From assembly GCA_963556255.1 (NCBI GenBank), contig OY744606.1, positions 80,776,431-80,840,430 on the forward strand: a DNA stretch of 64,000 nt. The letters are read 5' to 3'. Every line of letters starts with the position of its first letter. The stretch's first letter is position 1. The position numbers and the translations under genes are program-made. The notes beneath the pieces are model-generated. The model saw nothing but the letters and a program-made list of their open reading frames with translations. It did not search any database and had not been told where the DNA came from. Below are positions 34,461-46,551 of the stretch, in pieces. This DNA comes from Allolobophora icterica (taxonomy: Eukaryota > Annelida > Clitellata > Crassiclitellata > Lumbricidae).

Positions 34461-34679
34461 TGATCTCTACGTTCTTCTCTTTCGCCCTCTGATGTGCATT
34501 ACAGATCGTTTGCCCTTTGTACCGTATTAGACCAGTATAGCCAAATATTCTGCCTGCGCTGCTCTCAGAGAGAGGTCAGAGGTGGCCATGCAGGGATCAC
34601 GAACTCTGAATCATGTTGAAGGCCTCAGACTTTTAAGCATTACATATATACATATATAGCTTTTCGACACCCGGCTCAT

Positions 34680-35050
34680 GTGTGTAAGTAAGTAAATATG
34701 TTTGCATGCATGTACGTACGTACGTATATAAACTATATATGTATGTATGCATGTATGTATATGTGTATGAATGTACGTATGTTTGTGTGCATGTGTGTAT
34801 GTATGTATGTATGTGTACATGTATGCGTGTATGTGTGCACGTATGTATGTAAGTATTTAAGTATGTGTATATATGTATGTATGTGTGTATGAATGTATAT
34901 ATGTATGTATGTGTGTATGTATGTACGTACGTATGTGTATATGTGTATGTGTGTATGTGTATATACTTGTATATGTATTTATCTATCAGATATCCATCCA
35001 TCCATCCATCCATTCATCCATCTATCCATCCATTATGTCTTCCTACTCAT
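34680..35050. repeat. TATG/TACG and TCCA microsatellites
   Basis: Impure (TATG)n with TACG and TGTG variants, ending in (ATCC)n. Frames on both strands are by-products. Confidence 0.93.
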
Positions 35051-35239
35051 ATTCAGGATTCTAAAAGCATGTATGTTTAAAGAAAACAGTTAACACTTTC
35101 CTTGCTAGGTAAAAATCCCAAGCATTAGCATTTGCGCTGACAATAGACAGCGTGCGTTTGTGTGAAGCATCCTATAAGTAGCTTGCTACCAACGATGCTA
35201 TATAAATTCTCGTAATTAGAATTACAATAACAATCCAAT

Positions 35240-35482
35240 GAATCCATCCATCCATCATTCAATCTATCTATTTAGCTATCTGTCTGTATATCAGTGTATC
35301 TGTCCATCCATCCATCCATCCATCCATACATCCATCCATCCATCCATCCATCCATCCATCCATCCATCCATCCATCCATCCATCCATCCATCTATCATTC
35401 TATCTATCTATCGGATATCCAATCCATCCATCCATCATTTAATCAACCAATCTATCTATCTGTCTATCTGTATTTCTGTCTG

Positions 35483-35535
<53 letters not shown>

Positions 35536-35618
35536 GTCGCCAGCTACTTATCTGTCTATAACACATCCAGTCCATCCATCCATCCATCGTCCATCATTCA
35601 ATCTATATATCTGATGTA

Positions 35619-35665
<47 letters not shown>

Positions 35666-35860
35666 ATGTGTGTCGGTCCGTCCGTCCGTCCGTCCGTCCG
35701 TCCATCTATCCATCCATCCATCTATCTATCTAACCATCAGATATCCTGCCCATCCATTGATCCATTTCTCTATCCTTCTATCATCAATCCATCCATTCAT
35801 CATGCAATCTATCTATCTGTGCACAGCATGCTAGGCCTACCTTACTACGCAACTCCCTTA
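35240..35860. repeat. TCCA/TCTG/TCCG and AT microsatellite block
   Basis: It contains (TCCA)n at 35300-35395, (AT)n at 35484-35535, (TCTG)n at 35622-35665 and (TCCG)n at 35675-35702. Confidence 0.95.
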
Positions 35861-36000
35861 GCGAGACTGTCTTTCGCTCTAAACTCAAAACTTAACTCTT
35901 CCAGTCTGCCTATGGCTCTTAATGTTTGCCTGGCTTCAATGTGCACTTCTGAACTCTGTAAGGAGGGCATTATCAAGTTACAGTTGTATTGTATTGTATT
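35860..36000 (+). mobile_element. Non-LTR retrotransposon 3' tail
   Basis: Read in frame, NSLSETVFRSKLKT, a stop, then LF: the usual end of CR1-like reverse transcriptases. It is followed by a 3' region ending in TTGTATTGTATTGTATT. Confidence 0.65.
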
Positions 36001-36616
36001 CCTACTTGACTAGTGGTCGTCTTTAGCGTTGTTGCCAGCGTAGCTGCAGCTGCGGATTTCTCACTAGATCTGGATATTTCGGCCTTCGTCTGGGATTTGG
36101 GGATTTTTTTGCCAAATCTGTGGATTTTTGACCATTTTGACTTTTGCATTGTAAATGCTTGTATTTTGTGTCAAATTATGTGAGCACTGAGCATTAAACA
36201 CTATACTAGGTTTATATTGTAATTAAATGCTAAATGTAATGCGCTATATAATGTTCGTTTAGTAGTTTCAAGTCCCATATCAATGACGTCATGAAATACC
36301 TAGTCTCATTCCAAGGTCTTCTAGTGATTTTGGATTTGTAGTTCATGGTATTTGAAATTTTTAATGGCGGACATTGGCGGTCAATACGATCAATCCCGAG
36401 TCATTGTTTCTTCAAGTTATAGACTTAAGCAGGTAAGCAGCATATTGTTTATTGTTTTCTGTTGAGAAGTTATTAAAATTAAGATTATCACAAAATGAGC
36501 GATGATGAACGTAAGCGAGGTAATAGTAGCGGGCCTAACATTTTCGGCATAACGGCGATCGCCGACCACGCCACCGAGTCAAAAGTGAAGCCTGGGGGAC
36601 GATTTGAAGCGCAGTT
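36001..36616. other. Non-coding spacer
   Basis: No gene supported. The short frame at 36495-36743 runs into the hAT element and is not credible as a gene. Confidence 0.4.
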
Positions 36617-36624
36617 AATCCGAC

Positions 36625-36866
36625 GGGTCCGGCCCGAATCCCCGAAACCCGAATCCCCGAAACGAATTTCGACCGGATCCCAGAAATCGATTACCTCGGT
36701 AAAACCAACGGCACGAAAACATTCCGTTTCCGTAAACATTTAATTTTCCGTTTCCGTATCCGGATTATTTTATATGCCCTATTATGTTGATATAAGTGAG
36801 CCAAGGCACAAGACCTGCCCCTGTGGGTCTCTCCTGTCCATGTCTCTGTGTGTCTATTTCTCTGCC

Positions 36867-36897
<31 letters not shown>

Positions 36898-38249
36898 GTC
36901 TCTCTGTCTTTCTCTCGCTCATTCTATCGCACGATTGATCAATCAATCAATTAATTAATCAATCAAACTGCATACAATATATATATATATACAATATATA
37001 CAATATATATATATATATATATATGTCTGCATCTCTGTCAGTCTGGCTGTCCGTCTACATGTCCATGGCTCCCTCAATCATGAGCAAAGAAGCCAAGTCG
37101 GAAAATATATACATGTCGGGACGAGTTGCGGAAAATGAAAAAACAGAGGCTTACACAAGTATTCTCATTTTCACACTAGCATAACTCTCTGCCTCTAACT
37201 ACCTCTGTCTGTCTGCCTCTCTGTCTGTCTGGCTGTCCGTCTACATGTCCATGGCTCCCTCAATCACAAGCAAAGAAGCCAAGTTGGAAAATATATACAT
37301 GTCGGGACGAGTTGCGGAAAATGAAAAAACAGAGGCTTACACAAGTATTGTCATTGTCACACTAGCAAAACTCTCTGCCTCTATCTACCTCTGTCTATAT
37401 GTCTGTCTGCCTTGTGTAGGCCTCTGTTTTTTCATTTTCCGCAACTCGTCCCGACATGTATATATTTTCCGACTTGGCTTCTTTGCTTGTGATTGAGGGA
37501 GCCATGGACATAGAGACGGACAGCCAGACAGACAGAGAGGCAGACAGACATATAGACAGAGGTAGATAGAGGCAGAGAGTTATGCTAGTGTGACAATGAC
37601 AATACTTGTGTAAGCCTCTGTTTTTTCATTTTCCGCAACTCGTCCCGACATGTATATATTTTCTGACTTGGCGTCTTTGCTTGTGATTGAGGGAGCCATG
37701 GACATAGAGACAGACAGCCAGACAGACATATAGACAGAGGTAGATAGAGGCAGAGAGTTATGCTAGTGTGACAATGACAATACTTGTGTAGGCCTCTGTT
37801 TTTTCATTTTCCGCAACTGGTGCCGACGTATATATTTTCCGACTAGCCTTTTTTGCTATTAAACGACCAGTTAAAACGATTTTGGGGGAAATTTCAGATG
37901 TGCTTTAATTCATTTTAGTTAGATATACACTTGTGACTTATTTTTAAAATTTTATTTTTGCTTTAAGTATACATTTGCGGAAATACAAGTTCGTGTTTTC
38001 CGTGTTTTCGTGCTGATGCCGCTAGTTTTACCAGCGTAAATCGATTAGTGATTAAAATGTAACTGAAAGTAGAAGTCGGATGAATGCAAGGCCACGTTAG
38101 ATCTATGTCACGTATAAGAGTTTACAATTTAACTTTGAATAGTTTTCCGGAGTTCGGCCGCTTTCTAGTAAACTGTTTTCGGAAAATCGGGCTTTTGTGT
38201 ATTTTCAGCGTTTTCGGGGATTCGGGTTTCGGGGATTCGGGTTGACCCC
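36625..38249. mobile_element. hAT-like element, 1625 bp, with internal ++-- repeats
   Basis: Outer ends GGGTCCGGCCCGAATCCCCG and the inverted CGGGGATTCGGGTTGACCCC, flanked by AATCCGAC at 36617-36624 and 38250-38257. The middle contains four copies of a unit of about 185 bp, two direct and two inverted (see 37050-37850). No transposase is present. Confidence 0.82.
37050..37850. repeat. Repeat of about 185 bp in ++-- arrangement
   Basis: The unit includes CATGGCTCCCTCAATC, AAGCAAAGAAGCCAAG, TACATGTCGGGACGAGTTGC and ACAGAGGCTTACACAAGTAT, plus a TCTG/TCTA stretch. It is direct at about 37050-37220 and 37231-37410, and inverted at about 37414-37590 and 37604-37790, with a truncated fifth copy to 37850. 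Confidence 0.93.
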
Positions 38250-38689
38250 AATCCGACAACCGTTAGGAGATAAAGAAGTCCAATTTCGCAAGGATGTATT
38301 AACAGTTTTCTTTAAACTGTGGGCAAACTTGCGCTATCGGGGTATCGAATGTTATTGACTGACCCAAATTCAAGGAACTATGTATTACAGGGATCAACGA
38401 CCAGAACTTCATATCACGGGCGGTAAATGTTAATTAATTATTTTCAGGATTTCAAAAAAATGAATGGCGTAAATAATTATTTCATCCAGTTTCTCGTTTG
38501 AACTATGTTTCTAGTTTAGTTTTAATATTACACGTTTTAATCGTTCATCATCCAGCTTCCAGTTTTAGCTCATTTTCATCGCACATCCAGCTTCTATTTT
38601 AAGTTTTAATATGACACATTTTCATTGCTGATACAGCTTCTAGTTTGAGGTCTATTTTCTTCGCACATCCAGCTTCAGCATAGAGATGG

Positions 38690-38945
38690 CCAGATGCAAG
38701 ATGCTTAGAAAAGAGAGAGAGTGAATGCCAGAGGTAAAAAGAATGTAAAGGCTAGGACCAAGAACAGAACCCTGGGGAACACCATAGTTAATCCCAACCC
38801 AGGGCGTTCTTGAGGTACTCAGGATCACCCTTTGCGTTCGGTCAGTAAGGTAGGATTGGAACCAGCATAGAGGGGGACCAGATAAACCACATGAGATTTG
38901 AAGACGGCGAAGAAGATCTCATGATCGACCATGTCAAATTATAAT
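38690..38945 (-). mobile_element. CR1/L2-like reverse-transcriptase palm fragment
   Basis: Read from 38945 leftward with frameshifts: FDMVDHEI, a stretch matching SHGLSGP..CWFQSYLTDRTQ, then a V.P(Q)GSVLGP...ILF region. These are conserved motifs of the reverse-transcriptase palm. It is clearly dead. Confidence 0.72.
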
Positions 38946-38954
38946 TACAATTAT

Positions 38955-39310
38955 TATTATTAAAGCAGTTTTATATAGCGCCCCTTCAAGACGCCTACTC
39001 AGGAGCATTCCCAGCCCAACCATGGTCGAACAACGCAGTTTTGAGGACAGTAAGAAATGAGGTGAAATGAGTAGTCAGTATTTGGCAGAGTGTTGTAGGG
39101 AGCCCATTTCAGGTAATGGGCTAGCCATAGAGAAGGCACGGCGCTGCCGTACGCTGTCCACATGCATGGAACAATAAGTTCAGCTGAGCGGAGAGAGCAG
39201 TGGCGCTGCGAACATGAGGTGGGACAGCAGAGCTCCCTCAAGTATGGAGGGGCCAAGCCCGCAAAGCATGTGGTGGATAAACCAGAAGAAAACGGCAAGC
39301 TTTAGGAAAT
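38955..39310. repeat. Probable SINE or retroelement 3' region
   Basis: AATTATTATTATTAAAGCAG and TTTATATAGCGCCCC introduce a unique-looking body. TATATAGCGCC ends recur at 42210 and 34230. Family membership is uncertain. Confidence 0.4.
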
Positions 39311-39774
39311 TGAGTGGTACTTGGTGAAATGTACTGGAGTGTTTAGATTTTGTGTTCTAGTGTTTTATGTTTCAAACAGGTCCATGATGAGCTGTCTGCA
39401 GCAGACGGCATGTTGACCACAGCACCAACTTTGAGAAGTAGCTCAACAAAGGCATGTTACAATTCTTTCTTGCTTAATTTTACTTGCTTAAAGTTTGTAT
39501 GTATGTGTAATCTAGTTCATCACCTTTACATGTCACACCTCACTTGATCAGGACCTTTTTGACTGCTGTTTTATAAAATTTTGTTTACAGTTACAATAAG
39601 GCTTAAAATTGTAAGTAACTCTGCCTCGTAAAAATTCTTTCATCCAATTCTGCACCACAGGATTTGTTGTAAGTCGGGACTCATAGTTTACTAGGTATTT
39701 CTGTTGGACCAAGATTTTTGAACGTTTTTCCCTGTATCTGTTCATTCTGCTCAGTTGCATATGTTATTTGGTTC

Positions 39775-40330
39775 TCAGGTTAAGACTTCCTTGTCAGTTC
39801 TTCTTGATGCCACCCATGTGGCGGCACTGGGTACGAATAAATGATCTCCAGTGTCCTCGATCATTAGCCAAGTCCATTGCCCCCTTAATGTTAGTCCAAG
39901 CGATGTTATGTCCTCATTTATATTATCTACCCAGCTTAGTCTTGTTTCGTTTTCCTTCGAATCTTGCATGTAGTGAGGGTTTTGTCAACTGGCATTCTCT
40001 CTACATTTCCAAACCATCGGAGTCTTCATTGAACGACTTTGCATAGTAGAGTTGTTTGGATACCTAATGATTGTCTTATGTCATTGTTTCTTATCTTCTG
40101 TAGTCTTGAAATCCCTTTGGTCTGCAGGACTTATTTCTGCTGTTAGAATTCTTCTCTCTTCTTGTTTTAGCATTGCCCAACATTCTGATCCGTATAGGAA
40201 AATCAGTTGTATCATCGTCTCTTATATTTTTTCTTGTTGTTTGTTGTTGTTAATTCTCTGCTTCTCCATATCCTGTTCATTATTCCAAATGCTTGTGAAG
40301 CACATCTAATTCTCTTTTAAGTAGACGATA
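39775..40330 (-). mobile_element. Non-LTR retrotransposon C-terminal remnant
   Basis: From about 40330 leftward the minus strand encodes, in fragments, IRMLGNAKTRREE, the GNVERMPVDKTLTT region and RRKTRLSWVDNINEDI, then the TSLGLTLRG...DTGDHLF segment. This LRW-GHVERM...RRRGRP...WxDDI/D-type ending is typical of RTE/L1-like tails. It is degenerate. Confidence 0.75.
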
Positions 40331-40374
40331 GCCTCTTGTATTGTGATAGTTATTAGTGTCTCTTTGGTCTTTTC

Positions 40375-40560
40375 AATCACCAGATGGGGCCCACCTTCGG
40401 CCCATGAAGGCTAGTTGATGAGCTGCCCACTTGGGCCTGACATGGAGCCCGTGGCCAGATTGACATCGAGCCCATCTGGGCTGTCTAGATGGGCCTCACT
40501 AAGTTGCCCATATGGGGCCCACACGGGGCAGAATTGGGCATGCTGGCTGGGATGTCACGC
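40375..40560. repeat. GGGCCCATATGGGC-type repeat
   Basis: Imperfect GGGCCCA and TGGGCC words repeat about every 20 bases. It ends in GGGCATGCTGGCTGGG, similar to the end of the 187-bp satellite (TGTGCTGGCTGGG). Weak relatives lie at 33780-33880 and 57500-57580. Confidence 0.7.
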
Positions 40561-40596
40561 TGTGGATCAGTTAACTCCAGCTAAAGTCTATAGGAG

Positions 40597-41078
40597 CTAA
40601 TTGTCAATGTGAGATGTGAACGGTACAGTAAGGAAAGCAAATTCAGTATCAATTGATTTAAAATCCGCAAATCGTCTGGAAAATTTGTCTGTCAAGCTTG
40701 AAGTCTGAAAGCTATATTCTTCCGCAGACTCTACTGTGACAGTTTGCAAGTGGAGGGTAGGAAATTGCTCGTAGTTTTGTTCTTTTATCTGCTTTGAAAG
40801 CAACATTAGCTTTACTTGAACGAATTTCACCTCTGCGTAAACAGATCATGTGCAAAGTATCTGCAGGGAAGTGGGGCAGATCGGCAGAGTTAATGCATAG
40901 AGTTATTATTAAAGACGAGACCGGAATAGCAAGCAAGAGAACAGAGTCACTTGAGTAAAACAAAGAAAACTTTTCGTGGCCTGAATTTTTTTAATTTTCT
41001 GAAGAATTGTGGGGCCGGATAAAAAGTTTTGGCGGGCCGGATCCGGCCTGCGGGCCGTAGTTTGCCCAGCTCTGCTCT
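40597..41078 (-). mobile_element. hAT transposon remnant with transposase piece
   Basis: The right end (41078 leftward) reads AGAGCTGGGCAAACTACGGC, then CCGCAGGCCGGATCCGGCCC, the terminus of a well-known animal hAT group. Further left, 40830-40597 reads LMLLSKQIKEQNYEQFPTLH, then LTDKFSRRFADFKSIDTEFA. These are close to the FSRRFADFK region of ZBED/GTF2IRD2-like hAT transposases. It is frameshifted and truncated, with no left end found. Confidence 0.72.
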
Positions 41079-41154
41079 ATCATGATGTTGCTAAATTAAT
41101 GCTGTCTTTTCAGTCCCGTAGTTTACGTTACTAAATTATTACAGGTCTTCTGTA

Positions 41155-41240
41155 GTCTGTATGCATGTATGTATGCATGTATGTATGCATGTATGTATGT
41201 ATGCATGCATGCATGTATGTATGTATGTATGTATGTTGTA
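41155..41240. repeat. (ATGT/ATGC)n microsatellite
   Basis: Alternating ATGT and ATGC tetranucleotides. Confidence 0.95.
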
Positions 41241-42546
41241 TGTATCTATATTGAGGTAGAACTTTAAATACGTTTAATGTACATGCGAAAATAATTTAGC
41301 AACGTCAATTATGGATGTACTTTACAGAAATAATTTAGCAACGTAAACTTTGGATTTCCAACCACTATCAATATAGCAATGTAAACTACGGATATACCCA
41401 TATTTTAGCAGTCGTAACAGATTGATCAATGTTTTAGATTAATTATCTCTAGTTCAATTCTTTATGCTAGCCTGGAGAAATAAAAAAGTTTTATAAAAAT
41501 AAATCGGAGAAAATAATTAAAATGTAATTTAATTTGGGCGCAATTTATGATATTTGCGTATTTCTCACGGTGCGAAATAGGCAAATATCACAAAAGCACC
41601 AAGCGTTTTTGCACAGCGTTTTTTGTTTCAAATCGAAGGGGTTCAAGGGGCCCACCATTGAAGCTCTGCACAAGGGCCCCCAAAACCTTTCTACGCCATG
41701 GATGGTGTTCTTATTAATAGTAGTATTGATAGCAGGGTGGTGGTGGTAGCAGTGATAGGTAATAAGTTACAATTATGTTACAATGATACAATGCACCACT
41801 GATGAGCTTTTTTCTTAAAGTGGTGCTTTATGAGTGTCGGATTACAAATACACAAGAGCGTGCCCTTTGTTGCTCTTGACTCTTCTGTCACTCCATATTC
41901 AGCCCTTCACATTCTGCATAGTATATTACAGATTACTTAGTTAATATGTTGCTGACAATTTGTTTCAGGACCTGTGTGCTGAAACAGACTGCTGTCAAAT
42001 GTCACAGTGCTGGAGCTGAAATGACAGTTGAACTTTGGTTATGCTACGCATAGGTCGAAGTGGAGACTGGCATAGGATGAATATGATGTGGCGAAAGATT
42101 AGTTTACTGCCGAGGAAGAGCCATTGTGAAGACCTACTTTGCATTTCATAGAAATCTTATTAGTTAACGTATCTGTATGGCATTAATAATTATAATAAGA
42201 CGATTTATATAGCGCCGTAGTACAGCTGAGGCCGAAGAAAAGGGAGCTGTTAATGCAAATCAGACCATCAGCCTGAAGTATTCGACAGCAATAGTGGCTC
42301 AAGGTAGTTCTGTGTTGGTCTCATCGTAGATTGTTATTTATAGACAATTCACATTACACCTTTTGTGCTGTACATCAATAAAGTATGAAATATTGATGAG
42401 CCAAATATTGATGAGCCAATGCTACATATTTAATTTTCTGTGCTTTGCGAAAAGTCATGTATATATTCTGACAAGTGTTACATGGTGATAATTTCAATAC
42501 TTGTGATGATTAAGTCAGGCATTGCAACTATTTTTAATTTATTGTG
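41241..42546. other. Non-coding spacer
   Basis: No supported coding exon. AATTTAGCAACGTAAACT-like words recur at 41290-41400. Otherwise unremarkable. Confidence 0.4.
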
Positions 42547-42554
42547 ACTGCACG

Positions 42555-43140
42555 CAGGCCCTTAGCCAGCCAGCCGTCCTTTGGACGCCTGAAAATCATG
42601 TTGGATGGGCATAAATTGTGCATGGACGCCATGTCCTAAATGTGATATAATGTATATAATCCATTCCCCTTCATCTGTGTAACGATGTTCCTTTTTCCAC
42701 ACAAGATACTCATGTAATTAAGCGCCAATTAGATGAGCTTGTTTCATGGTAATTGGTAACTGATTTGACTATAATAAATACAATACACATGTAATTAAGT
42801 ACCGATTATATGAGGATGTTTCAGGGTAATTTGACTATATAAATACCTTGACCTTATGAATAATTATAGGGGCTTGGATTGATAACAAGTAAAGGGACAC
42901 ATGATCAATGTCTGTTTCCCAAGGCTACAATAATCAAATAAGGGAATTAAAAGTTACAATCTGAAGTTAATAGATTGTTGTTTGTATCATTGTATGTAAA
43001 CAAAACTGTTAAATTGTGATCAAAACCCAAAAGGCATTCACTGTAGGGACATTGCAGACTTTTGCAGTCGGAAGGTCGAGGTATCGGGGGACTTCGAATG
43101 CTTTTGGACACCCTACTCTTTATTTCTGGCTAAGGGCCTG
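42555..43140. mobile_element. Non-autonomous hAT element, 586 bp
   Basis: Ends CAGGCCCTTAGCCAG and CTGGCTAAGGGCCTG are perfectly inverted over 15 bases. Target duplication ACTGCACG at 42547-42554 and 43141-43148. No reading frame of note. Confidence 0.95.
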
Positions 43141-43189
43141 ACTGCACGTTATGAATCTGTCTGTGAATTTTATTAGTGTCTTATAACAA

Positions 43190-44275
43190 GTTCTGTGACG
43201 AATGTAGCCAACATTTGAAGCTGTCTATTTGATCTTGTACAACTAGACAGTTTTTTCTTACTGATTGACTCGAGTGATTAACGTTAAATTTCAAGGACTG
43301 CACAGTCTTCTCTTCAGAATATGTACAGTTTTAATAACAATTAATAAGTATCGTTATGTACTGTGATAAATGTGAATATCAACGGTGTACTCTTAATCTG
43401 TAACATAAGGTCATTTTACAGGATATTGATTATGTTTATGATTCAGTTCTGTGAAGAATGTAGCCTACTTTTTGAAGCTATTTGATTGTGTACAAGTTAC
43501 AACTAAACGATTTGTTGTTACTGATTCACTGAAGTGATTAATGATAAAATTCAAGAATTGCACAGTCTTCTCTTCAGAATATGTACAGTTTTAATAACAA
43601 TTAATAAGTATCGTTATGTACTGTGATAAATGTGATTATCGACTAAGTGTACTCAGGGCTGTAGTCGAGGGAATACGCGGTTATACAGCGTATACTCGCC
43701 TCTGGAGAAATTTGAGAGCGTATACTTACCTCTGTAGATGAAATTTTGAGGAAAAAGAGAGGTTTTTACAGGTTTTTAGGGCGAATGACTAAAAAAAAGT
43801 CATCAACTTTTTCAGAGACGAAATCGTAAAAAGTCTGAAAATTTTCAGAGAATTCGTGAAAAGTTATAAATTTTTCTTAGACGAATTCCTAAAAAAAGGT
43901 CTTCAAATCTTTTTAACGGTGACACCAGCCCTACTGACGCCGCTGGTCACCGGTAGCGTATACTCACCTCAAATTTTACCACTACAGCCCTGAGTGTACT
44001 ATTAATCTGTAACATAATGTCATTTTACAGGATATTGATTGTGTTTATGATTCAGTTCTGTGAAGAATGTAGCCTACTTTTTGAAGCTATTTGATTGTGT
44101 ACAAGTTACAACTAAACGATTTGTTGTTACTGATTCACTGAAGTGATTAATGATAAAATTCATGGATTGCACAGTCTTCTCTTCAGAATATGTGTAGTTT
44201 TTAATAACGATTTATAAGTATTGTTTTGTACTGTGATAAATGTGAATATCAACTAAGTGTACTCTTAGTCTGTAA
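43190..44275. repeat. 258-bp tandem repeat, three to four copies
   Basis: TCTGTGACGAATGTAGCC, or the GAAGAATGTAGCC variant, recurs at about 43192, 43451 and 44056. The last gap is 258 after removing the hAT insertion and its duplication at 43654-44000. Shared landmarks include GCACAGTCTTCTCTTCAGAA and TACTGTGATAAATGTGA. Confidence 0.93.
43654..43992. mobile_element. Non-autonomous hAT element inside the 258-bp repeat
   Basis: Ends CAGGGCTGTAGT and ACTACAGCCCTG, target duplication AGTGTACT at 43646-43653 and 43993-44000. Removing it restores the tandem unit exactly. Confidence 0.95.
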
Positions 44276-44509
44276 CGGAAAGTCAGTTTTGCCAATAAGT
44301 TGGTGGAAATGGAGGGAAATGAGAATGAGAGGATGTCCCATAGATGGATGCTGCTGGACTGGATGATAGTGAGTGGATACAGTAAACTGTAGGAAGACCA
44401 ACATCGAGAGGAGTGGCGCCACTGGACGTTTGAACCTGACCGGGGCAGAGAACTTGGAAAGTAGTCGGTAAAGGCTGCACAACCATTCGCCGATGGTAAC
44501 CACTGCTAA

Positions 44510-45553
44510 GGGCCAACATTGACCCAATGTATAGAAGTTGGTAAACGAGTGGTTCGGCGTTGGCAATCGGTGGTAAATTGAAGGGTAAAGCTACATTGGG
44601 CCGTTGTTATTGGGCGAACGTTGGACCGGATTTCAAAAGAACATTGGGCCAATATCGTATGTACGACCATTCACCAATGGTAACCACGACGTCGGGCCAA
44701 CATTAACCCCATGTCGTATATAAGTCGGTAAAACAGCGGGTCGACGTTGGCAATCGGTTTTAAATTGGAGGGTCAAGCTACGTTGGGCCGATGTTATTGG
44801 GCGAACGTTGGACCGGATTTCAAAAGAACATTGGGCCGATATCGTATGTACGACCATTCGCCAATGGTAACCACGACGTCGGGCCATCATTGACCCAATG
44901 TCGTATATAAGTTGGTAAAACAGCGGGTCGACGTTGGCAATCGGTTTTAAATTGGATGGTCAAGCTACGTTGGGCCGATGTTATTGGGCGAACGTTGGAC
45001 CGGATTTCAAAAGAACATTGGGCCGATATCGTATGTAGGACCATTCGCCAATGGTAACCACGACGTCGGGCCATCATTGACCCAATGTCGTATATAAGTT
45101 GGTTAAACAGCGGGTCGACGTTGGCAATCGGTTTTAAATTGGAGGGTCAAGCTACGTTGGGCCGATGTTATTGGGCGAACGTTGGACCGGATTTCAAAAG
45201 AACATTGGGCCGATATCGTATGTACGACCATTCGCCAATGGTAACCACGACGTCGGGCCATCATTGACCCAATGTCGTATATAAGTCGGTAAAACAGCGG
45301 GTCGACGTTGGCAATCGGTTTTAAATTGGAGGGTCAAGCTACGTTGGGCCGATGTTATTGGGCGAACGTTGGACCGAATTTCAAAAACACATTGGGCCGA
45401 CATCGGATGTACAACCATTCGCCGATGGTAACCACGACGTTGGGCCAATGTTATTGGTCGAACATTGGGCCTGGTTTCAAAAAAACCGTTTGCCGATGTC
45501 GGGTGTACTAACATCGGGCCAACATTGACCCAATGTGTGTGTGCTGGCTGGGT
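44510..45553. repeat. 187-bp satellite array
   Basis: GGGCCGATGTTATTGGGCG (with small variants) occurs at 44598, 44785, 44972, 45159 and 45346, exactly 187 apart. Near-identical 85-codon frames on the minus strand arise from the repeat. The right edge is ACCCAATGTGTGTGTGCTGG. Confidence 0.95.
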
Positions 45554-45670
45554 AATGATCTTCCCCCTGGATTCCGCCATCCTCATTTCAACCCGTCCTC
45601 CATCCTCCTCCTCTATCTATCACCCCTGGGGTTTCCACTCAAAATTGAAATTTCACCTTTTCAAGTAGGC
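45546..45670 (+). mobile_element. Retroelement tail adjoining the satellite
   Basis: Directly after GGCTGGGTAATGATCTTCC the plus strand encodes a frameshifted reverse-transcriptase end, closing with WGFHSKLKFHLFK. The pattern NDLP...F.SKLK.HLF is the same as at 31262-30990. Confidence 0.7.
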
Positions 45671-45711
45671 CTAGCCTAATCCCCCAACAAATTACGCTTA
45701 TGCAAGGAATA

Positions 45712-45935
45712 ATAATAAATAATAATAATAATATTTTTTCTTTAATTAAGCGCCTGCAAACGCACTGCGCTGTACAAGTACATGTTATGCGATAAATCTT
45801 AACTACTAACAGAACAGACAGCAGTGTATTTTACACGACGCAAATTGCAGCCTACAAAGCTGTCCGCCTACGGGACTCGATCTCTGTACCTCTCGCACTC
45901 TACGCCAGATCTAAACCAATGCGCTACCGGGCCCC
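45712..45935 (-). repeat. tRNA-derived SINE with ATT tail
   Basis: A close copy of 1868-2110: AATAATAATATT, TTAATTAAGCGCCTGCAAAC, then the antisense tRNA-like part with GGGACTCGATCTCTGTACCT. Confidence 0.72.
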
Positions 45936-45949
45936 CCCCCATATCTAAG

Positions 45950-46140
45950 GCACCATATCTAAGACGAAGGCACGTTTGGACTGCCCGCCGACAGTGTGCG
46001 GTCAGTGTACTCATTATAGCTGAGTTCGCTAGGAAGCGTAGGTGAAGCCGAAATCTAGATTTTCTTCCCTGGCGGCGATTTGAATCCCCGACCTTTCGAT
46101 TGACACTCTAGCACGCTAACCACTTGACTAACGTAAATAG
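45950..46140 (-). repeat. tRNA-derived SINE, second family
   Basis: On the minus strand it begins with an A-box-like TTAGCGTGCTAGAGTG and a B box GGTCGGGGATTCAAATC. It continues into TATAATGAGTACACTGACCG. It is the same family as 47100-47395, 53910-54135 and the half copy at 57000-57170. Confidence 0.75.
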
Positions 46141-46551
46141 TACACTTTAAAGTACAATTTTCAATCTACATAAGTTTTAACGGCCATGCTCTAAGGCGGT
46201 TTGTGACTTGGACACAACTCCCAGCCACGCTTTAACGGTATGAATCAAATGATCGTCGGTATCATACCTTCATTTAAAATATGGGGCGAGGGCAGCTCTG
46301 GAATTGTTTGTAGTTTTACTAACAGCAAGTCGGAAATCTGTGACGTATTTCGCCTTCACAGGCCTTCGCTCGTCATGAATCTGTTATGAGTTCACGAAGT
46401 CGTAATCGCAAACTCCAAATTTATAAAGCGCTGCTATATAAGGTCAAATTTATAATTTTGTGCTAAATTTCGACACCACTCGGCCGACCCAAATGTTTTA
46501 ACGCCTTGACTGTACACTATAGTAGTACTATAGTCCTATACGGTCTCCTGA

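Noticed and set aside
44633..45586. Repeated 85-codon frames on the minus strand
   Set aside because: They repeat with the 187-bp satellite period and have no protein features.
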